The translations under genes were made by a program, and so were the position numbers. The notes beneath the pieces are model-generated. The model was not told the DNA's origin. It saw only the letters and a program-made list of their open reading frames with translations, and did no database searches. Positions 44,270 to 53,691 of a stretch of DNA of 64,000 nt are shown here, one piece after another. This DNA is from an uncultured Sphingomonadaceae bacterium (lineage in GTDB: Bacteria > Pseudomonadota > Alphaproteobacteria > Sphingomonadales > Sphingomonadaceae). Position 1 is the stretch's first letter; the number at the start of each line of letters is the position of its first letter. The stretch spans positions 1 to 64,000 of the forward strand of contig CAIQHF010000014.1 in assembly GCA_903871605.1 (NCBI GenBank). The letters run 5' to 3'.

Positions 44270-44911
44270 ATGGGCCTTTTCAAGTCGCTGGTGGACCGGG
44301 CCCGGCTCGTGCCGCTGCTCAGAAAACAGCACGACAGCGCCGAGCTGCGTGCGCATTTTGCGGCGCGGCACGATATTGTCGTCGGGCTCTATTCCTACGG
44401 CTGCTTCGATCGCTGGCGGATGCCCGGGCCCTTGCGAATCGGCCGCTACTGTTCGTTCGCCAAGACCGTCCGCGTCGTCGATGCCAATCACCCGGTCGAG
44501 GCGCTGACCACGCACCCCGCGCTCTACGAGCGCCAGTTCGGCGTGATCGACGAGGATATCATCCATGCCGCGCCGCTCATCATCGAGGACGATGTCTGGG
44601 TCGGCCACAATGTCGTCATCCTGCCCGGCTGCAAACGGATCGGGCGCGGCGCGGTGATCGGCGCGGGATCGATCGTCACCCGCGACGTCGAACGCTACGA
44701 GATCTTAGCCGGCGTCCCGGCGCGGCACCTGCGGCAACGCTTTGCGCCCGAGCTCGCCGCGGCGATCGAGGCGAGCCACTGGTGGGAGATGGACAGCGCC
44801 GCGTTGCGCGCGCTCGTCGCCGCGCACCATGACACCGTCTATAGCCCGACCCCCGAGACGATCGCGGCGGCGTTTCCGCGGCGATTCGAACGGGCAGGGG
44901 CGGGCGTCTGA
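44270..44911 (+). CDS. Left-handed beta-helix acetyltransferase (CatB/WcaF-like)
   Basis: A 213-residue hexapeptide-repeat acetyltransferase. Repeats are seen as IEDDVWVGHNVVILPGCKRI then IGRGAVIGAGSIVTRDV, with the pocket His in DANHPVEALTTHP. These enzymes transfer acetyl from acetyl-CoA to sugars. The ATG at 44270 gives the usual N-terminus, but an upstream ATG around 44198 is possible. Cytosolic, in contrast to the membrane acyltransferases of the locus. Confidence 0.87.
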   Translation: MGLFKSLVDRARLVPLLRKQHDSAELRAHFAARHDIVVGLYSYGCFDRWRMPGPLRIGRYCSFAKTVRVVDANHPVEALTTHPALYERQFGVIDEDIIHAAPLIIEDDVWVGHNVVILPGCKRIGRGAVIGAGSIVTRDVERYEILAGVPARHLRQRFAPELAAAIEASHWWEMDSAALRALVAAHHDTVYSPTPETIAAAFPRRFERAGAGV

Positions 44912-44914
44912 CGG

Positions 44915-45787
44915 TCAGTCCCGCGCGCCCGCGGGCAGCGCCATGCCGAACGGATTGTCGCCGAAACGGACCTGGATGTCGTCGAAATCCAGCACGCGCT
45001 CGCTGATTCCGGGGTCGCCGCCATGATGGCCCCACCGCGGCACATAGACCCCGGCCTTGAGATAGGGGCCGATAAGGTCGCGATGCGCGTTGGGACCGCG
45101 ATCGTTGACGATCATGGCATTGCCGAGCCACGCGACGACGCTGCCCTTGCCGCTCACCGACCAATGGACGCGAAACGTCCAGCGTTGCCAATGGCCCTTG
45201 ACCAGCGGCGCCGTGCCGATCGTGCTGATGCCCTCCGTGTTGCCGAATGCGGTCGGGGTCGAGACGATCCGGGTGTCCCAGGATTTGTGCACCACCCAGT
45301 TTCTGCCCGCTATGTCGAGCTCGAGCGGCGGATATTTGCCCGGTTCGAACAGAAAAAAGTCCTTCGAGCCGTGCCACTGCATCGCGATCACCGGGGTGGC
45401 GCTGTCCTGCCAGTCCGCGGGCACGTAGATGTTCGATCGGTACCAGACCGTCCATCCGACGGGCGTCGGCCGCATCCGCAATTCGCTGCGGAAATTGCCC
45501 TTGACGCGGCTGTCGGTCGGCCGAATGCGGAAGCCGCGCGCGGTGCCTGCATCGCCATCGAGGCCGACCGTGGTGAACGTCGATCCGGCGCAGCAGGCCT
45601 GGATGGCATAATCCGCGCGCTTGCCGAACAGCGCCGCCTCCGATCGCACGAATCGTTCGCCGGGCTCGAATGTCAGGTCGACGGGCGCGCCGTAGCGCAT
45701 CGACACGAAGTCCGTCACCAGCAGGTGCGTGGCGAGTACCAGCCCGCCCAGTGCGAGCGCCAGCCATCCTATCACGCGCCTGAGCAT
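44915..45787 (-). CDS. Putative polysaccharide lyase (heparin lyase I-like fold), membrane-anchored
   Basis: A 290-residue protein with an N-terminal hydrophobic helix (VIGWLALALGGLVLATHLLV) and a concanavalin-like lyase domain: KGNFRSELRMRP, WTVWYRSNIYVPADW, PVIAMQWHG and LVKGHWQRWTFRVHWS. The pattern matches the heparin lyase I/PL20-type Polysacc_lyase family. Next to exopolysaccharide genes it could trim or release polymer in the periplasm. It converges on the acetyltransferase with a 3-bp gap. Confidence is moderate because the catalytic residues are not certain. Confidence 0.65.
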   Translation of the reverse strand: MLRRVIGWLALALGGLVLATHLLVTDFVSMRYGAPVDLTFEPGERFVRSEAALFGKRADYAIQACCAGSTFTTVGLDGDAGTARGFRIRPTDSRVKGNFRSELRMRPTPVGWTVWYRSNIYVPADWQDSATPVIAMQWHGSKDFFLFEPGKYPPLELDIAGRNWVVHKSWDTRIVSTPTAFGNTEGISTIGTAPLVKGHWQRWTFRVHWSVSGKGSVVAWLGNAMIVNDRGPNAHRDLIGPYLKAGVYVPRWGHHGGDPGISERVLDFDDIQVRFGDNPFGMALPAGARD

Positions 45788-46016
45788 CACCTGCAGCGTC
45801 CCCCCATACCCGCCCTGCCGCACAGCATCGGCGGTGCCGTGCGGCAAAACACATCTACTTTTGCGTTGCAAGGTGGGGCTCGACTGGTAAACCCCGGCTC
45901 GGGGCATGATCGCGTCGGTGGGATGCGGGATGCGCGGGGGGCGATCGTCGATCATGGTTGATGGGATGGGTCTGCCCGGCGTCGACATGTCTCCGGTCGC
46001 CTGATCCGAGACCAGC

Positions 46017-47603
46017 ATGCTCTTCTTCACGTGGCCCTTCGCTGCCTTTTTCGCGATCTTCTACCCGATCTATCTGATCAGCAGGCGCCGCGTCGTATCG
46101 CGGAATCTGGTGCTGATCGTCGCCAGCTATTTCTTCTACGGCTGGTGGAACATCCATTTCCTGGCGCTGCTCGCCTTCACCACGGGGCTCGATTACCTGA
46201 CCGCGCTCGGCGCCGCGGGGCGGCGGCCGCACCGTGGGCAACTGGCCAAAAGCTGCGGCTTCCTGGCGCTCGTCTCGGCGATCGGCTTCGCGCTCAACCA
46301 CGGCCGCGAGGCCGAACTTCTGCTGTTGCCGCCGCTGGCCGCCTGCCTTCTCTATACAGCCGCGGTGATGCTGCTCGGGCTGATCACGGACGATGCGCGA
46401 CGGGCGCGATCGTGGATGCAGCTTTCGATCGTCGTCAATCTCGCAGTCTTGGCATTCTTCAAATATTTCAACTTCTTCGGGACGTCGCTCGATCAGGCCT
46501 TCTCGTCGATCGGGCTGCCGCTCGGCTTCGTCGCACTGCACATCATCCTGCCGCTGGGAATCTCCTTCCACACCTTCCAGTCGATCGGCCGGACGATCGA
46601 CACCTATCGCGGCAAGCTCGAGCCATCGACGGGCTTCATCGAGTTCGCCGCCTTCCTCTCCTATTTCCCGCAGATCCTCGCCGGCCCGATCGAACGCGCC
46701 GGGCATATGCTCCCGCAATTCCGTTCGATCGCGCCGATCTACCGGAGTGAGGTGAAGGCGGGGGCCATGCTGTTCCTGTGGGGGCTCAACAAGAAGATCG
46801 TCGTGGCGGACAATCTCGCCGCGATCGCCAACCCGATCTTCGCGCACCCCGGCCGCGCCACCTCGGGCGAGCTCGCCGTCGCGCTGCTCTCATTCACCTT
46901 CCAGATCTATTGCGACTTTTCGGGCTATACCGACATGGCGCGCGGGCTCGCCAAGATCATGGGGTTCGATCTCAGGCTCAATTTCAACCTGCCCTATTTC
47001 GCGCGGACGCCGTCGGAATTCTGGCGACGCTGGCACATAAGCCTCTCCGAATGGCTGCGCGACTATCTCTATATCAGCCTCGGCGGCAATCGCGGCACGA
47101 CCGCGATGGTGTGCCGCAACCTGATGCTGACGATGCTGCTCGGTGGGCTGTGGCACGGCGCGGCGTGGACCTTCGTAATGTGGGGTTTCCTCCACGGCGC
47201 GATCCAGATCGTCTACCGGCTGCTTGGCATCGACGAACGGCTCAAGCGCGCCGACGACGGCAGCCTTGCGGGCACCGCGACCAACCTGCTGGCCTGGGCG
47301 CTGTTCATGCCGCTGGTGTGCATCACCTGGGCCTATTTCCGCGCCGACTCGATGGCGCAGGCGGATCAGATGCTGCTTGGCATCGCCCGCTTCCACGCGA
47401 TGACGACGGGCGCCTGGTCGTCCTGGGCCTTCTACGCGCTGCCGCTGTTCCTGATCGAGTGCGGCTTCCGCTTCGCGCCGCTGCGCGACGCCTATCTCCG
47501 CGCGCCGTTCATCGTCCACTACACCGCGGTGATCGCCTTGCTCTATTCGGTGATTGTGCTGACCTCGGCGACGGGGCAGGCATTCATCTACTTCAATTTC
47601 TAG
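46017..47603 (+). CDS. MBOAT-family O-acyltransferase (second copy)
   Basis: A 528-residue AlgI-like MBOAT protein. Marks: FYGWWNIHFLALL, ISFHTFQSIGRTIDTYRGK, FWRRWHISLSEWLRDYLYI (His340), GGLWHGAAWTF (His380) and His393. It is closer to the canonical AlgI pattern than the 33230-34792 copy. It is followed at 7 bp by its own SGNH-like partner, but no carrier protein or FkbH gene is linked, so it likely uses another acyl donor. Confidence 0.94.
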   Translation: MLFFTWPFAAFFAIFYPIYLISRRRVVSRNLVLIVASYFFYGWWNIHFLALLAFTTGLDYLTALGAAGRRPHRGQLAKSCGFLALVSAIGFALNHGREAELLLLPPLAACLLYTAAVMLLGLITDDARRARSWMQLSIVVNLAVLAFFKYFNFFGTSLDQAFSSIGLPLGFVALHIILPLGISFHTFQSIGRTIDTYRGKLEPSTGFIEFAAFLSYFPQILAGPIERAGHMLPQFRSIAPIYRSEVKAGAMLFLWGLNKKIVVADNLAAIANPIFAHPGRATSGELAVALLSFTFQIYCDFSGYTDMARGLAKIMGFDLRLNFNLPYFARTPSEFWRRWHISLSEWLRDYLYISLGGNRGTTAMVCRNLMLTMLLGGLWHGAAWTFVMWGFLHGAIQIVYRLLGIDERLKRADDGSLAGTATNLLAWALFMPLVCITWAYFRADSMAQADQMLLGIARFHAMTTGAWSSWAFYALPLFLIECGFRFAPLRDAYLRAPFIVHYTAVIALLYSVIVLTSATGQAFIYFNF

Positions 47604-47610
47604 GGACGCC

Positions 47611-48702
47611 ATGCCGCTGGCCACGCTCATCCTGCGCAAGATCGCGATCGGGCTGCTGCTGCTGCTGTGGACGCTCCTGTTCGGCGAGATCTTCCTGCGG
47701 CTGATCGATCCGCAGGCGCTGATGCCGCGCTACGTCACCGGGACGCCCTATGGCATTCGCGGCAATGTGCCGGGCGCGGTCTATCATCACTATACGCCCG
47801 ACGTGACCGTCGAATATCGCATCAACCGCCAGGGCATGCGCGACGATCGCAGCTTCGCCGAGGCCAAGCCCGCAGGCACGTGCCGGATCGCGATGCTCGG
47901 CGATTCCTACTTCGTCGGCTATGAGCTCGATCTGCGCGATACGCTTGCGCACCGGATCGAGGCGCAGCTGCGCGCCGACGGGCACAAGGTCGAGGTGCTC
48001 AACTTCGGCGTGTCGGGCTTCGGCACCGCGGAGAATCTGATCGCCTATCAGTCGATCGCGCGGCGCTTCCATCCCGATCTGGTGCTGATGCAGTGGCAGG
48101 TGACCGACTATGACGACAATGTGCGATCGGCGCTTTACAGGCTCGATCACGGGCGTCTCGAGCGCGCCAACGCGGCGTTCCTGCCGGGGGTCGCGACGCA
48201 GGACTGGCTGATGCGATCGGCGCTCTACCGGCTGGTCGCCGATCACAGCCATCTCTACAATTTCGCGCGCGAGCAGGTCGGCTGGCGCAGCAAGCAGCTG
48301 CTCGGCTTCCTGCGCAAGCGTGCGACGGGGCCGGCCGAGAACGAGGTCGATCAGGACACCTATGCGATCAACCAGGCCGAGGTCGATCTGGCGGCCGCGC
48401 TGCTCCGCGAGGCGCAGAGCGAGCTCCGGCGCGACGGCGCGGAGATGCTGGTGGTCGATATCCCCAACCGGACGCCGGACCGCGTGTTCAGCTCGTCCTA
48501 CGACCTGATGCCGGCGGCGCTCAAGCAGACGCTGCCGCCGGTCGACGCGCTGCCGGCGTTCCGCGACGCGGCGCGCGCGCCCGGCGCGCGGCTGTTCTTC
48601 CCGCACGGCGCGCGGCACCTGACTCCGCTCGGCGCGGGGCTGCTCGCCGACGAGACGGTGCGGCGGATCGAGGCATCGGGTGATCTGGGGCGGTGTGGAT
48701 GA
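47611..48702 (+). CDS. Membrane-anchored SGNH/GDSL-like protein, partner of MBOAT 2
   Basis: A 363-residue protein with one N-terminal helix (IAIGLLLLLWTLLFGEIFL) and an SGNH domain: MLGDSYFVGYE (GDS), NFGVSGFGT, and RHLTPLGAGLLA (His near the C-terminus). It starts 7 bases after the MBOAT stop. MBOAT plus SGNH pairs are found in alginate, cell-wall and exopolysaccharide O-acylation, where the SGNH member passes the acyl group to the sugar. Confidence 0.88.
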   Translation: MPLATLILRKIAIGLLLLLWTLLFGEIFLRLIDPQALMPRYVTGTPYGIRGNVPGAVYHHYTPDVTVEYRINRQGMRDDRSFAEAKPAGTCRIAMLGDSYFVGYELDLRDTLAHRIEAQLRADGHKVEVLNFGVSGFGTAENLIAYQSIARRFHPDLVLMQWQVTDYDDNVRSALYRLDHGRLERANAAFLPGVATQDWLMRSALYRLVADHSHLYNFAREQVGWRSKQLLGFLRKRATGPAENEVDQDTYAINQAEVDLAAALLREAQSELRRDGAEMLVVDIPNRTPDRVFSSSYDLMPAALKQTLPPVDALPAFRDAARAPGARLFFPHGARHLTPLGAGLLADETVRRIEASGDLGRCG

Positions 48703-48755
48703 CGTGCGATGATGATCGATCAGGCGGGGCTTATGTGAACGAGGGAAACGGTCCA

Positions 48756-49889
48756 ATGAAAACCACCGATATGCGTTTTCGTCGGGCCGACCCCTCCCGG
48801 CCCCGCCGAACCGATCCGTTCGCGAACAACTTCAATCTATTGAGACTGCTTGCCGCCACGCTTGTCATCGTCTCGCACGCCTACAATCTTGGCAGCGCCA
48901 CTCAGCCGCTGGATCCGCTCGAGCGGCTTTTGGGATCGAATCGATCATTGGGGTGGGCCGGCGTCGGCATCTTCTTCACGATGAGCGGATATCTCATCGA
49001 GGGGTCCATATCGCGATCGGCGAGCCTTGCGAGTTTCGCCATCGGTCGATTTCTCAGAATATTTCCCGGCCTGGTCGTATGCATCCTGCTGTCGACGGCT
49101 ATTCTCGGCTTGTTCGTTTCGACGATGCCATTTTCAGAGTTCATCTCAAACCGACAGACGATCAGGTTCTTGCTGGGAAATATGACTCTCTTGTCGGTGA
49201 ACTATCAATTGCCAAGCGTGTTCTCCCAAAATCCCGCATCGTCTGCGGTAAATGGTTCGCTTTGGACCATGCCGTTCGAGATATCCTGCTACATCGTGCT
49301 GGGTATCGCCTGGGGTGTCGGCCTAATGAAAGATCGGCGGCGAACGGCGATTTCGCTGTCTGCACTGTTCGTCGCCATCATAGGTTTCACGGTTGTTGCG
49401 CCACGGCTTGGAGATTCGGCGTCAATCGCCAGATTTGGTGTGATGAGCCGTCTTGCAATGTGCTTTCTGGTAGGAGTGGCGTGCTCCGCGGCAAAAGACG
49501 TTGTCAGAATCCGTCTCTATCACGTTCTCGGTGTCGTTGTGGCAGGGTTGGGAGCGGTAGTGCTAGACAAGACGCTGATCGACTTGGCGCTGTCGGTCGT
49601 GTTCGGAATTCTGACATTATGGGTCGCGTTCGTACGCCATCCGTTTCTCAAGCTGGTTGAGCGAATGCCGGATTATTCCTATGGAATATATATCTATGGC
49701 TTTACCGTACAGCAGCTTATCCTTTCTCAATATCCACAGCTTCCGACTGGAATTCATGTTTTCGTCGCGTTCCTGCTCGTTTTGATCCCGGCAGGCCTCT
49801 CGTGGCACCTGATCGAAAAACCCGCGCTTCGGCTCAAGCCGAAAAGATCGCTCAGCACGTCCGCGCCGAACGTCAACCCGCTCGCCTGA
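48756..49889 (+). CDS. Acyltransferase-3 family membrane protein (2 of 4)
   Basis: A 377-residue OafA-like protein. ATG at 48756 has GAGGGAAA 8 bases upstream. Signature: NNFNLLRLLAATLVIVSHAY (Arg, His) and GVGIFFTMSGYLI, then GRFLRIFPGLVV. GC content of this gene is visibly lower than that of the MBOAT/SGNH pair before it, and this continues through the next two genes. Likely a sugar acyltransferase of the same polymer, perhaps acquired. Confidence 0.9.
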   Translation: MKTTDMRFRRADPSRPRRTDPFANNFNLLRLLAATLVIVSHAYNLGSATQPLDPLERLLGSNRSLGWAGVGIFFTMSGYLIEGSISRSASLASFAIGRFLRIFPGLVVCILLSTAILGLFVSTMPFSEFISNRQTIRFLLGNMTLLSVNYQLPSVFSQNPASSAVNGSLWTMPFEISCYIVLGIAWGVGLMKDRRRTAISLSALFVAIIGFTVVAPRLGDSASIARFGVMSRLAMCFLVGVACSAAKDVVRIRLYHVLGVVVAGLGAVVLDKTLIDLALSVVFGILTLWVAFVRHPFLKLVERMPDYSYGIYIYGFTVQQLILSQYPQLPTGIHVFVAFLLVLIPAGLSWHLIEKPALRLKPKRSLSTSAPNVNPLA

Positions 49890-50037
49890 GCGGTCGTGGT
49901 TTCCTCACCGTCGTCGTCGCGGGTTCGGCATCCTGCGCAACGAACCGGCGCCGTGCGTGCGTCGGCGGACCCCACGAAATGGCTTTCGGCATGATGGTTG
50001 ATCGCCTAGGGTGCATCGGATTTCTTGGAGCGAATGC

Positions 50038-51414
50038 GTGAACCAGCTCGGACCAACTCTTCGTGCGGGTCAAACGGCGTCCGCATTCGCAGCGCGCACC
50101 TCGAGAAGCAGCCACACGTCGCCGCTCATTTTGAGTTTTCTCATCGCGATTTGCCTTCCGCCGACGATTGCGACCTATGCTGGCCCGCTGCTGATTACGC
50201 CATATCGCCTCTACATGATCGTCCTGCTGCCCTATCTGCTCTTCAGACTATTCGCCGATCGAACATTGAGAGCGGGGCCGGCCGACCTGCTGGTCATGTT
50301 CTACGGCGGTTGGACGGCGTTCTGCCTGCTGCGAAACCTTCCAACGGCAGGCGTTCAGCGCGCGGGCCAGACATTGCTTGAGACCGTCGGCGCCTATCTG
50401 CTCGCGCGCGTTGCTATTCGTTCGATGGCGGACCTGTTTTACCTTGTTAAGCTTCTATTTGCGATAAGCATGATCGCGTTCGCCCTATGTATTCCGGAGG
50501 CTATTACGTACAAGAAATTTGTGCTTGACTGGACTTCGGACATCACTGGCATGCCCTACGTCACATATTTCGCCGGTACCGACATTCGTATGGGATTGCG
50601 GCGCCCCCAGGCGTTTTTTGCTAGCCCGATTCTCTATGGGCTGTTCTGCGCAAGCGCGATTTCGCTGATTTGGTACGCAACCAGGTCAACGACGATCCGC
50701 TTGGTCAAGACAGCTTTGCTGGCAGCGGCCGCCTTTCTAGCACTGTCATCGGGCCCGCTACTGGCCGTCAACGTCCAGATTCTCATGATAATCGGAGAAC
50801 GCCTGACTAGGAACGTCAAGCAGAGATCCGCTATCGCGATATTGATAACGGTGATCTTGACGGTCCTGCTGGATCTTACGACCAATTCCGGGGTGACTGG
50901 GATCATCGTGAATCATTTGACGTTTAATTCCGACTCGGCGTTCAACAGGATTCTCATTTGGCAGTGGGGCACGTACAATATCATGCTCCATCCGTTTCTT
51001 GGTCTCGACCCGGATAATTGGATCAGGCCATCTTATATGAAGCCGTCCTGCGACGATTTTTGGATTGCAATTACGATGACGGGTGGCCTGCCTTGTCTGG
51101 CATTCCTGGTCGGGAGCATGGGTATCTGGCTTTGGAAAATCGGACATCTGAGCGTTAGCAATCTGCCAAAATATTACGCAGACTTTCGCAGAGGATGGCT
51201 TTTTTCGTTTCTGGCTTTTGCGTTTACAGGATTTTCCGTTTTCTTTTTTGGGGCGCTGCAGCCGTTCTTTTTCTTCACTTTAGGAAGCGCGGGAGCGCTG
51301 GTGGTGGTGTATGAGCGCGAAGCGGCCAAGGCAGGGCCGGCGGTTTCGCGAAGGTCCGTTAAACCCAATTCGCCAGGCAGGCTGTATCAGGTCCGCCCAG
51401 TCACGAACCTCTAG
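50038..51414 (+). CDS. Wzy-like O-antigen polymerase family protein
   Basis: A 458-residue polytopic protein. GTG at 50038 is chosen for the GGAG 7 bases upstream rather than the GTG at 50011. About ten helices; the loop FNRILIWQWGTYNIMLHPF then LDPDNWIRPSYMKPSCDDFW and the following MTGGLPCLAFLVG match the Wzy polymerase pattern of exopolysaccharide loci. It is AT-richer than most genes here and lies between two acyltransferase genes on the same strand. Likely the main polymerase, with the 42630 gene as ligase or second polymerase; this is inference. Confidence 0.82.
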   Translation: MNQLGPTLRAGQTASAFAARTSRSSHTSPLILSFLIAICLPPTIATYAGPLLITPYRLYMIVLLPYLLFRLFADRTLRAGPADLLVMFYGGWTAFCLLRNLPTAGVQRAGQTLLETVGAYLLARVAIRSMADLFYLVKLLFAISMIAFALCIPEAITYKKFVLDWTSDITGMPYVTYFAGTDIRMGLRRPQAFFASPILYGLFCASAISLIWYATRSTTIRLVKTALLAAAAFLALSSGPLLAVNVQILMIIGERLTRNVKQRSAIAILITVILTVLLDLTTNSGVTGIIVNHLTFNSDSAFNRILIWQWGTYNIMLHPFLGLDPDNWIRPSYMKPSCDDFWIAITMTGGLPCLAFLVGSMGIWLWKIGHLSVSNLPKYYADFRRGWLFSFLAFAFTGFSVFFFGALQPFFFFTLGSAGALVVVYEREAAKAGPAVSRRSVKPNSPGRLYQVRPVTNL

Positions 51415-51447
51415 ACGTCATGGTCAATCTGGGCGTGGGTGATCTGC

Positions 51448-52524
51448 ATGAACTTTAATCGGCCATTGCACGGGTTGCGCGGAGTCGCGTCGCTCATGGT
51501 GTTCTTTGCGCATGTCACATTCGGTTATTTTCATCACTTCTATGACGGAAATGCCAGTTTGGCAAAGTTCGCTCGATACTTTGCCAACTTTGGAACCTTT
51601 GGGGTCGAGCTCTTTTTTGTAATCAGTGGTTTCGTCATAATTCCGAGTTGCATTAAATATAGCCCTCGTGAATTCGCCGGCCGGCGATTCTGGCGTCTCT
51701 ATCCGCTGTTCGCGATGTTCACGATATTCTATTTTATCATGAATCACTTTCTTCCGCAGGATCCGGGAAGGGAGCATCTATCCTTTTTGCTCTCGAACCT
51801 CATGTTCATGGATCTGTTTTTGGGCACGACCCCGCTTACTCCGAATGCCTGGTCGATCACCTTCGAAATATGGTATTATGCGGCGTCCTATCTCCTGATT
51901 TATGCACTTATACGCCGCGCAGATCGGTTCAATCCCATTGTCGCGGTGCTCGGCATAGCCTTCGCGTGCTTTATGATCGCAGCATATGACATTACCGCCT
52001 ATTTTGTCGGCGGCGCGTTTCTCTACTATATAAATCGGACTTTCCTGAAAGGCGAGTTCACTTTCGCCAACAAGACCATTGTGACGGCCTTTGCCCTAAT
52101 GGCGGTCGGAGTGTTGGCGACCATATGGAACATCGTTCCGCCCAAAACCTATTTCGAGGTGCCCGGGCTTCAGTTGATCAGTTTTCTGTCCCTGGTTGCG
52201 ACGTTGCTCCTTGTCTTGTTGCTGATGCACGAGGATAACCTGTTTTCGCGCTTGCTGGTCAGCAAGACGTTGCGCTTCTTCGGCACGATCAGCTATTCGC
52301 TCTACCTGACGCACCCCTATACCTACATCCTCGTGCGGCAGATCGGCTACAAGCTGAGGCTCGGCTCGCATCCTTGGGAAGCGACGCTGCCGCTCTACCT
52401 TCTCGCAAACGTCTGTCTCGCGGTCGGCGTCGCCTGGATCGTCCACAAGATCGTCGAGGTCGGGCCGTATCGCCTGATCTATGACAGCCGCATCTATCGG
52501 CAGCCCGATACGCAGATGAGCTGA
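51448..52524 (+). CDS. Acyltransferase-3 family membrane protein (3 of 4)
   Basis: A 358-residue OafA-like protein; ATG 51448 preferred over GTG 51439. Signature: LHGLRGVASLMVFFAHVTFG and GVELFFVISGFVI, then AGRRFWRLYPLFA. The sequence composition is AT-rich in its first two thirds and returns to GC-rich near 52,250, which looks like a junction between old and new DNA. It ends the + run that began with the second MBOAT. Confidence 0.9.
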   Translation: MNFNRPLHGLRGVASLMVFFAHVTFGYFHHFYDGNASLAKFARYFANFGTFGVELFFVISGFVIIPSCIKYSPREFAGRRFWRLYPLFAMFTIFYFIMNHFLPQDPGREHLSFLLSNLMFMDLFLGTTPLTPNAWSITFEIWYYAASYLLIYALIRRADRFNPIVAVLGIAFACFMIAAYDITAYFVGGAFLYYINRTFLKGEFTFANKTIVTAFALMAVGVLATIWNIVPPKTYFEVPGLQLISFLSLVATLLLVLLLMHEDNLFSRLLVSKTLRFFGTISYSLYLTHPYTYILVRQIGYKLRLGSHPWEATLPLYLLANVCLAVGVAWIVHKIVEVGPYRLIYDSRIYRQPDTQMS

Positions 52525-52591
52525 ACGGTCCGGTAACCGAGCGCGTGCCGGATGCGCCGGCACGGTGTCGCGGCCGCTACCCGATGCGGGA

Positions 52592-53458
52592 TCACCCTGC
52601 GCGGAGCAGCCGGAGGCTTTCGACGAAGCGGAAGTAGCGCAGGCGGAACAGGATCGCCGAGGCGTCGATCCGCGAACCCACGCCGCCGATGCGATCGGAT
52701 CGCCAGACCTGGACGAGGTGGGGAAGGGGCGAGGCGAGCACCGCGAGGGCGCGGAGCAGCCACCGCGTGCGGGCGAAGCGGCGGCGGGCGTTGAGCAAAT
52801 AGGTTTCGCGCGTCGTTCGCCGCCATTTGCGAACCAGATCGGGCCACGTCGCACGCGCCGGATGCTCGACCTTCACGTCCGCGCCATAGACCAGCGAAAG
52901 GCCCATTTCCCGGGCACGGAAGCACCAGTCCATATCCTCGGCGACGACCGCGCTGAACCCGCCGACCCGATCGAAATCGGCCCGGCGCGCAAACATGTTG
53001 GCGGTGACCGCGAAATGCTGCCGCTCGACATAATCGCGCGTCCGGAACGCGAAGACCATCTCGAAGGCCTCGACCGCATTGGGCGCGCCCGGCGTGGCGC
53101 AGAACACGCTCACCGCGCCGCCGACGATGTCGCCGCGTGCAAGCGCCGCGACGCCGCGTTCGAGCCAGTCCTGCGCCGGCACGCAATCGGAGTCGATGAA
53201 GGCGAGCAACTCGCCGTGCGACGCGGCGACGGCGGCGTTGCGCGCGGCGCCGGCGCCTTGCTCGGGTGCGGGGACGACATGGGCGCGATCACCCGCACAG
53301 TCGCGAACCGCATCGATGCCGCACCGCGAATTATTGTCGGCGACGATCACTTCATAATCGCCGGGCCGGAGCGTCTGCCGCTCGAGCAGCGCCAGGCAGC
53401 GGCCGAGATTGGCAAGGTCGTCATAATGCGGGATGATGATCGAGACGACAGGCAACAT
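52592..53458 (-). CDS. Family 2 glycosyltransferase
   Basis: A 288-residue GT-A fold enzyme. It begins VVSIIIPHYDDLANLGRCL, has the nucleotide-binding Asp in VIVADNNS and the metal-binding D-x-D in FIDSDCVPAQDW, and the acceptor-side EDMDWCFRARE. There are no membrane helices. It should add one sugar of the repeat unit. Single gene on the minus strand, converging on acyltransferase 3 of 4. Confidence 0.92.
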   Translation of the reverse strand: MLPVVSIIIPHYDDLANLGRCLALLERQTLRPGDYEVIVADNNSRCGIDAVRDCAGDRAHVVPAPEQGAGAARNAAVAASHGELLAFIDSDCVPAQDWLERGVAALARGDIVGGAVSVFCATPGAPNAVEAFEMVFAFRTRDYVERQHFAVTANMFARRADFDRVGGFSAVVAEDMDWCFRAREMGLSLVYGADVKVEHPARATWPDLVRKWRRTTRETYLLNARRRFARTRWLLRALAVLASPLPHLVQVWRSDRIGGVGSRIDASAILFRLRYFRFVESLRLLRAG

Positions 53459-53691
53459 ATGTCCTCACAGGCGGATGGGCATCGCGCGGCGGCGCTCGGC
53501 GAACCCTGCCATCGACCTGCAACCCGGACGATTCATGCGGCCTTTTATTCGCATCCGCAATATGCCAATGCTGGCGGCATCGTCGGCCCATGGGGAAAGC
53601 GGCCCGATCGGTCGTCATGGGCGTTGCGCGTAGGATCTACTGGGCTGGACGGCGGGTGGCCTGGCGCCTCCCGCGTGGATCGAGAGGTTGA

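Noticed and set aside
45855..46847. A 330-codon open frame on the - strand
   Set aside because: Mirror of the second MBOAT gene; charged repetitive composition only.
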